Of a stretch of DNA of 64,000 nt, positions 60,695 to 64,000 are shown one piece after another (position 1 is the first letter of the stretch; the number at the start of each line of letters is the position of its first letter). This DNA is from Bradyrhizobium paxllaeri. GTDB lineage: Bacteria > Pseudomonadota > Alphaproteobacteria > Rhizobiales > Xanthobacteraceae. The notes beneath the pieces are model-generated. The model saw nothing but the letters and a program-made list of their open reading frames with translations, was not told the origin of the DNA and ran no database searches. The position numbers and the translations under genes were made by a program. The stretch covers positions 1,116,001-1,180,000 of the forward strand of contig NZ_CP042968.1 in assembly GCF_001693515.2 (NCBI RefSeq), written 5' to 3'.

Positions 60695-61639
60695 CTAAAC
60701 GCGCTTGCGCCGTTCGCTCGGGCGGCGTCGCTCGCTTCCAACGGCTGTCCAGCTCGGGCTGAAATGGAGCGTGAAGTCGCGGAAGCTTTCCACGGCGGGC
60801 GAAAGCGATGCGCTGTTTCGCACGAACATCGCGATCTTCCATTTGACGGTCGGTTGCATGAGCGGCAGGAACGTCAGTCCGAAGCCGTGCACCAGCGGCT
60901 CGGCCATTGAGGGGCAGATCACGGCGCCTTGTCTCACCCGCAGCATCGACAGTGCGGTGTTCACCCGGTGCACGGGCACCAATTCCCCGGGGTGGTGCCG
61001 GGGCGGCACGTGGCTCAGCACGTTGATGGCAATGTTGGGCATGTAGTTGAGCAGGGGGCGCTCGCGCAAATCCTTCCAGCTGACTGACCTGCCTTTGGCC
61101 AGCGGATCATCGCCGCGCAGCGCCACCCAGAGCGGATCGGCGCAGATCATGTGCACCTCGACCTGATCATCCGGAACGACGCCGGCCGGTCCGAAGCCGA
61201 TATCGGTGGCGCCGTTCTGCAGGCCGGCCAGCACTTCCTGGATCGGCACGTCATCGAAGCGGACGTGCACGCCGGGATGGCTGTCGTTGTATGCGGCGAT
61301 CAGCTCCGGCAGCAGCGTGCAGGATAGCGTTTCCGGCGCCGCGACACGCACCACCCCGCGGCGAAGCTCCTTGAGATTGGTCAGGTTCTCCAGCGCATCG
61401 TCCAGATTTGTCAGCACGCGCCGCGCCATCGGCGCAAAGGTCTCGCCGACCGCGGACGCCGACACTTTTCGCGTGGTGCGGTCCAGCAGGCGAACGCCGA
61501 CGCGATTCTCGAGCTCCTTGATCAGGCCGGAGAGCGCTGCCTGCGACAGGTGCATGGTCTTGGCGGCTTCCGAGAAGCTTGCGGCCTCCAGCACGGCCAC
61601 ATAGGCGCGCAACTGCCGCAGTGTCACGTCCATCGCCAT
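60695..61639 (-). CDS. LysR-family regulator
   Basis: 314 residues from the ATG at 61639; GGAGG lies just upstream. The helix-turn-helix reads V-L-E-A-A-S-F-S-E-A-A-K-T-M-H-L-S-Q-A-A-L-S-G-L-I-K-E-L-E. The effector domain follows with V-R-V-A-A-P-E-T-L-S-C-T-L-L-P and D-I-G-F-G-P-A-G. It is divergent from the Bug-type binding-protein gene, with 226 bases between, and probably regulates it. The BVMO-hydrolase gene lies downstream on the same strand, 163 bases away, and could also be a target. Confidence 0.92.
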   Translation of the reverse strand: MAMDVTLRQLRAYVAVLEAASFSEAAKTMHLSQAALSGLIKELENRVGVRLLDRTTRKVSASAVGETFAPMARRVLTNLDDALENLTNLKELRRGVVRVAAPETLSCTLLPELIAAYNDSHPGVHVRFDDVPIQEVLAGLQNGATDIGFGPAGVVPDDQVEVHMICADPLWVALRGDDPLAKGRSVSWKDLRERPLLNYMPNIAINVLSHVPPRHHPGELVPVHRVNTALSMLRVRQGAVICPSMAEPLVHGFGLTFLPLMQPTVKWKIAMFVRNSASLSPAVESFRDFTLHFSPSWTAVGSERRRPSERRKRV

Positions 61640-61865
61640 GCCGGGCCTCCCGATGCCGCCGTTTCGGAATTCATAGGCCATGCTTATCAATCGGTCAAAA
61701 AATACACATTGTTCGGTAGACGGCGCGTATCTATCGTTGCGGCGATGACACCAGGAGCCCGGCGATGCAGCGATGCGATCGCGCCCATGCGGCTCGAATA
61801 AAACGGGATGGACGCGACGGGCTGCACCGCACCTTCAGGCGGCGTTCTGCTCCGGGGAGGCAATC

Positions 61866-62843
61866 ATGAACGTCACACGCCGAACGCTGCTGGGGACCAT
61901 CGCTGCTGGCTTTGCCGCAGGTCCGCGCTTTTCCGCGTTTGCCGAGGGCGATTGGCCGTCACGGATCGTGCGGCTGGTGTCGCCCTACGGGGCCGGCGGG
62001 GCTAGCGACATCTCGTTGCGCATCCTGGCCGAGCAGCTTGGGCGCGGTCTGAACCAGCAGTTCATTGTCGAAAACAAGCCGGGTGCAGACACCCGCGTCG
62101 CCAACGAACTGGTGTCGCGCGCCGCGCCGGACGGATACACCTTCCTTTATGCGGCGGCGCCGTTTGCGACGGCTGAAGCCTTGTTCGAGAAACTCAACTA
62201 CAACCGCAAGGATCTGCAGCCGGTGGCGATGGCCGTCATGGCGCCGTTGTTCCTGGTGGTCAATGCGCGGGCGCCCTTCAAGACCGTTCAGGAAATGATC
62301 GCCTACGGCAAATCGCGGCCCGAAGGCCTGACCTTTGGTTCTCCGGGGGCAGGCTCGCAACCCCATCTGGCGGCCGAACTGCTGTTCAGGGATGCAGGCG
62401 TCAAAGGCCTCATCGTTCCCTTTCGCGGCGATAACATGGCCTACACGGAACTGCTGGCGAGCCGTCTCGACGCAACGTTGACCGCCATCAGCACAGCCTT
62501 GCCGCATATTCAAAGCGGCCAGTTGCGTGTGCTGGGCGTGGCGTCGGCCGCGCGCAGCCCGATTTACCAGGAGGCGCCGACCTTGCGCGAGCAGGGACTT
62601 TCCAGCGTGATCGCTTCCGGCTGGTACGGTTTCATGGCGCCGGCAGCAACGCCGGTCGCAATCGTCGATCGCCTGCAGGCGGAGATCATTCGTGTCCTTG
62701 CCGATCCCGACGTGAAGCAAAAGCTGATCGCTCAGGGACTGGAGGCGCGCCCCGGCACCGCCACCGAGTTAGGCAAGTTCATCGACGACGAAACCCGCAA
62801 ATGGAGCGAGGTGATCCGCACCGCCGGCCTCAAGGGGGAATAA
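61866..62843 (+). CDS. Tripartite tricarboxylate transporter (Bug-type) binding protein
   Basis: 325 residues from the ATG at 61866 with GGGGAGGCAATC. A twin-arginine-like start (N-V-T-R-R-T-L-L-G-T-I-A-A-G-F-A-A-G) suggests export, perhaps by Tat. The Bug fold follows: I-V-R-L-V-S-P-Y-G-A-G-G-A-S-D, A-N-E-L-V-S-R-A-A-P-D-G-Y-T and T-F-G-S-P-G-A-G-S-Q-P-H-L-A. The ligand is likely a carboxylate. No TctA/TctB membrane genes are adjacent, so it must work with a transporter encoded elsewhere or act as an orphan sensor protein. Confidence 0.92.
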   Translation: MNVTRRTLLGTIAAGFAAGPRFSAFAEGDWPSRIVRLVSPYGAGGASDISLRILAEQLGRGLNQQFIVENKPGADTRVANELVSRAAPDGYTFLYAAAPFATAEALFEKLNYNRKDLQPVAMAVMAPLFLVVNARAPFKTVQEMIAYGKSRPEGLTFGSPGAGSQPHLAAELLFRDAGVKGLIVPFRGDNMAYTELLASRLDATLTAISTALPHIQSGQLRVLGVASAARSPIYQEAPTLREQGLSSVIASGWYGFMAPAATPVAIVDRLQAEIIRVLADPDVKQKLIAQGLEARPGTATELGKFIDDETRKWSEVIRTAGLKGE

Positions 62844-62846
62844 CGC

Positions 62847-64000
62847 TCAGTTCGCGTACAGGCCTTCGACGATCGGCAATCGCGCGGCGCGGACGGCCGG
62901 AAAGAGTCCGCCGACCAAGCCGACAATCAGCGCCAGCGCAACACCCTCGGCGATCAGCCAGGGACTGAGCTTGAAGTCGAACACCACCTGGGTGAAGTTG
63001 CCGCCGAGCGTCGAGGCGGTGACGCCATCGAATATCAGATAGGTCGCGGCAGCGCCCAGCAGGCCGCCGATAACCGCGAGCAACAGCGACTCGGCCAGCG
63101 TACCGACGAAGGCGGGGAAGCCGCCGAAGCCGATCGCGCGCAGCGTTGCGATTTCCGTGGCGCGTGACGCCACCGACGAATACATCGTGTTGAGCGCGCC
63201 GGCGATGGCCCCGAGCGCCATCGCGATCGCCAGCGGCCAGCCGAGTTTCTGAATGAGGTCGGTGGTTTGCGACGCCTGTTCGGCAAAGTAGCTGGCTTCG
63301 GATTTGACGTCGAGCTTCAGCCGCGGATCGGTATCGCTATAATTCTTGAGCTCGTTCAATGCGGCCGGGCTGGTGAGACGCGCGCGCACGGTCTGGACGA
63401 TGTTGTTGCGGTTGAACAGGCTCTGCACCACGTTGAGATCGGCCCAGATTTCGGATTCGAACACGCTGCCGCCGGCCTCGAACACGCCTACGACTGTCCA
63501 GCGCGTCGCGCCGAACGCCACCGTAGAGCCGAGGTCCAACCCTTCAAACTCCCGCAGCAGCGCTTTGCCGACCACGATTTCGTTGCTGCCGCGGCTGAAC
63601 ATGCGGCCCGCCGTGATGGCAATGTCCTTGCGCAACGCCATGCCCTGTTCGCCGATCCCGCGCAGCGGCAGGTTGGCCTTGGTCTTGGTCGTGCGCTTGA
63701 TACCGTCGACCACGAGATAGAGTTCCGGCGAGATCAGGGGCTTGCCGTCGGCTCCGCGCGCGATGCCTGGCGCATCCTCGATCAGCCGCACCTGGTCGCG
63801 GCTTACCGTGCTGTTGATTTCGGCCTGCGAGCCGGCCCGCAGCACGATGGCGATATCGTCGGCGCCGGATCCCGCGATCGTGCGCTGGAATCCATTGGCC
63901 ATCGCCAGGAACGCGAGCAGCACGATCACCACCAGCGCGATCGCGATCACCGTCGAGAGTGAGAGCCAGCGCCGCTGCGCGATGCTCTTGAGATTGATTG
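62847..64000 (-). CDS. ABC transporter permease of MacB/FtsX type, start outside the window
   Basis: About 384 residues visible; the frame is open to the window edge (I-N-L-K-S-I-A-Q-R-R-W-L-S-L-S-T), so the first codons are missing or just beyond. A first helix (V-I-A-I-A-L-V-V-I-V-L-L-A-F-L-A) is followed by a periplasmic MacB-like domain of about 200 residues. Three C-terminal helices carry A-T-E-I-A-T-L-R-A-I-G-F-G and end with F-P-A-V-R-A-A-R-L-P-I-V-E-G-L. It exports or extracts lipids or peptides with an ATPase, not seen here. It converges with the Bug-type gene. Confidence 0.9.
   Translation of the reverse strand, partial: INLKSIAQRRWLSLSTVIAIALVVIVLLAFLAMANGFQRTIAGSGADDIAIVLRAGSQAEINSTVSRDQVRLIEDAPGIARGADGKPLISPELYLVVDGIKRTTKTKANLPLRGIGEQGMALRKDIAITAGRMFSRGSNEIVVGKALLREFEGLDLGSTVAFGATRWTVVGVFEAGGSVFESEIWADLNVVQSLFNRNNIVQTVRARLTSPAALNELKNYSDTDPRLKLDVKSEASYFAEQASQTTDLIQKLGWPLAIAMALGAIAGALNTMYSSVASRATEIATLRAIGFGGFPAFVGTLAESLLLAVIGGLLGAAATYLIFDGVTASTLGGNFTQVVFDFKLSPWLIAEGVALALIVGLVGGLFPAVRAARLPIVEGLYAN

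Overview
The window is high-GC alphaproteobacterial DNA, most like Bradyrhizobium or a close relative (Nitrobacteraceae). The evidence is a fixNOQP operon with a FixK/FNR-type box, several small secreted protein types typical of that group, and several families of dispersed palindromic repeats. No rRNA, tRNA or CRISPR array was recognised. The species call is an inference from gene content, not a database match.

Layout. 0-2 kb (minus): the start of a TolC-type efflux gene with a small lipoprotein and a His-rich secreted protein. 2-4.5 kb: small secreted or membrane proteins of unknown function, two of which share a W-x-Y-R...G-R-K-C-W motif. 4.9-9.8 kb: a FixK box, then fixN-fixO-fixQ-fixP (high-affinity cbb3 oxidase), a small membrane protein, a DUF2189 protein and ccoS/fixS; fixGHI is absent here. 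9.8-12.5 kb (minus): AraC regulator, amidohydrolase, crotonase. 14-19.9 kb: GNAT protein, AI-2E transporter, a copper-type trio (CusF-like, cupredoxin, and a second copy of the His-rich protein), MFS transporter, DUF4864 and DUF1488 proteins. 19.9-22.7 kb: a small catabolic operon (hydratase, crotonase, tautomerase-like) divergent from a TetR regulator, with two matching palindromes between them. 22.7-27 kb: a hybrid histidine kinase with an ethylene-receptor-like membrane domain, a deleted BKACE pseudogene, and an isolated, lower-GC metallo-beta-lactamase-fold gene.

27-39 kb is devoted to amines and amino acids. It holds two XRE-cupin regulators, an omega-transaminase, DadA, a BisC-type molybdoenzyme, a polar amino-acid ABC transporter, a PuuB-like FAD oxidoreductase and gamma-glutamyltransferase. 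39-44.7 kb is signalling: a Crp/Fnr regulator, a CheB with a zinc-ribbon tail, and a 1053-residue CheB-CheR-PAS-HWE kinase fusion. 44.8-48.3 kb is decayed or mobile: a ChaC-like gene cut by an in-frame amber codon, palindromic repeats, and an IS110-family element beside a 111-bp inverted-repeat element.

48.5-60.5 kb holds two Baeyer-Villiger-type monooxygenases, one fused to an alpha/beta hydrolase and lacking the fingerprint histidine. Between them is the most interesting locus: a co-oriented set encoding a PLD-family protein, an astacin-type metalloprotease, a caspase-fold protease and a beta-sandwich/helical partner, none with a visible signal peptide. I infer a possible cytoplasmic proteolytic or cell-suicide module. 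The window ends with a LysR/Bug solute-binding pair and a partial MacB/FtsX-type permease.
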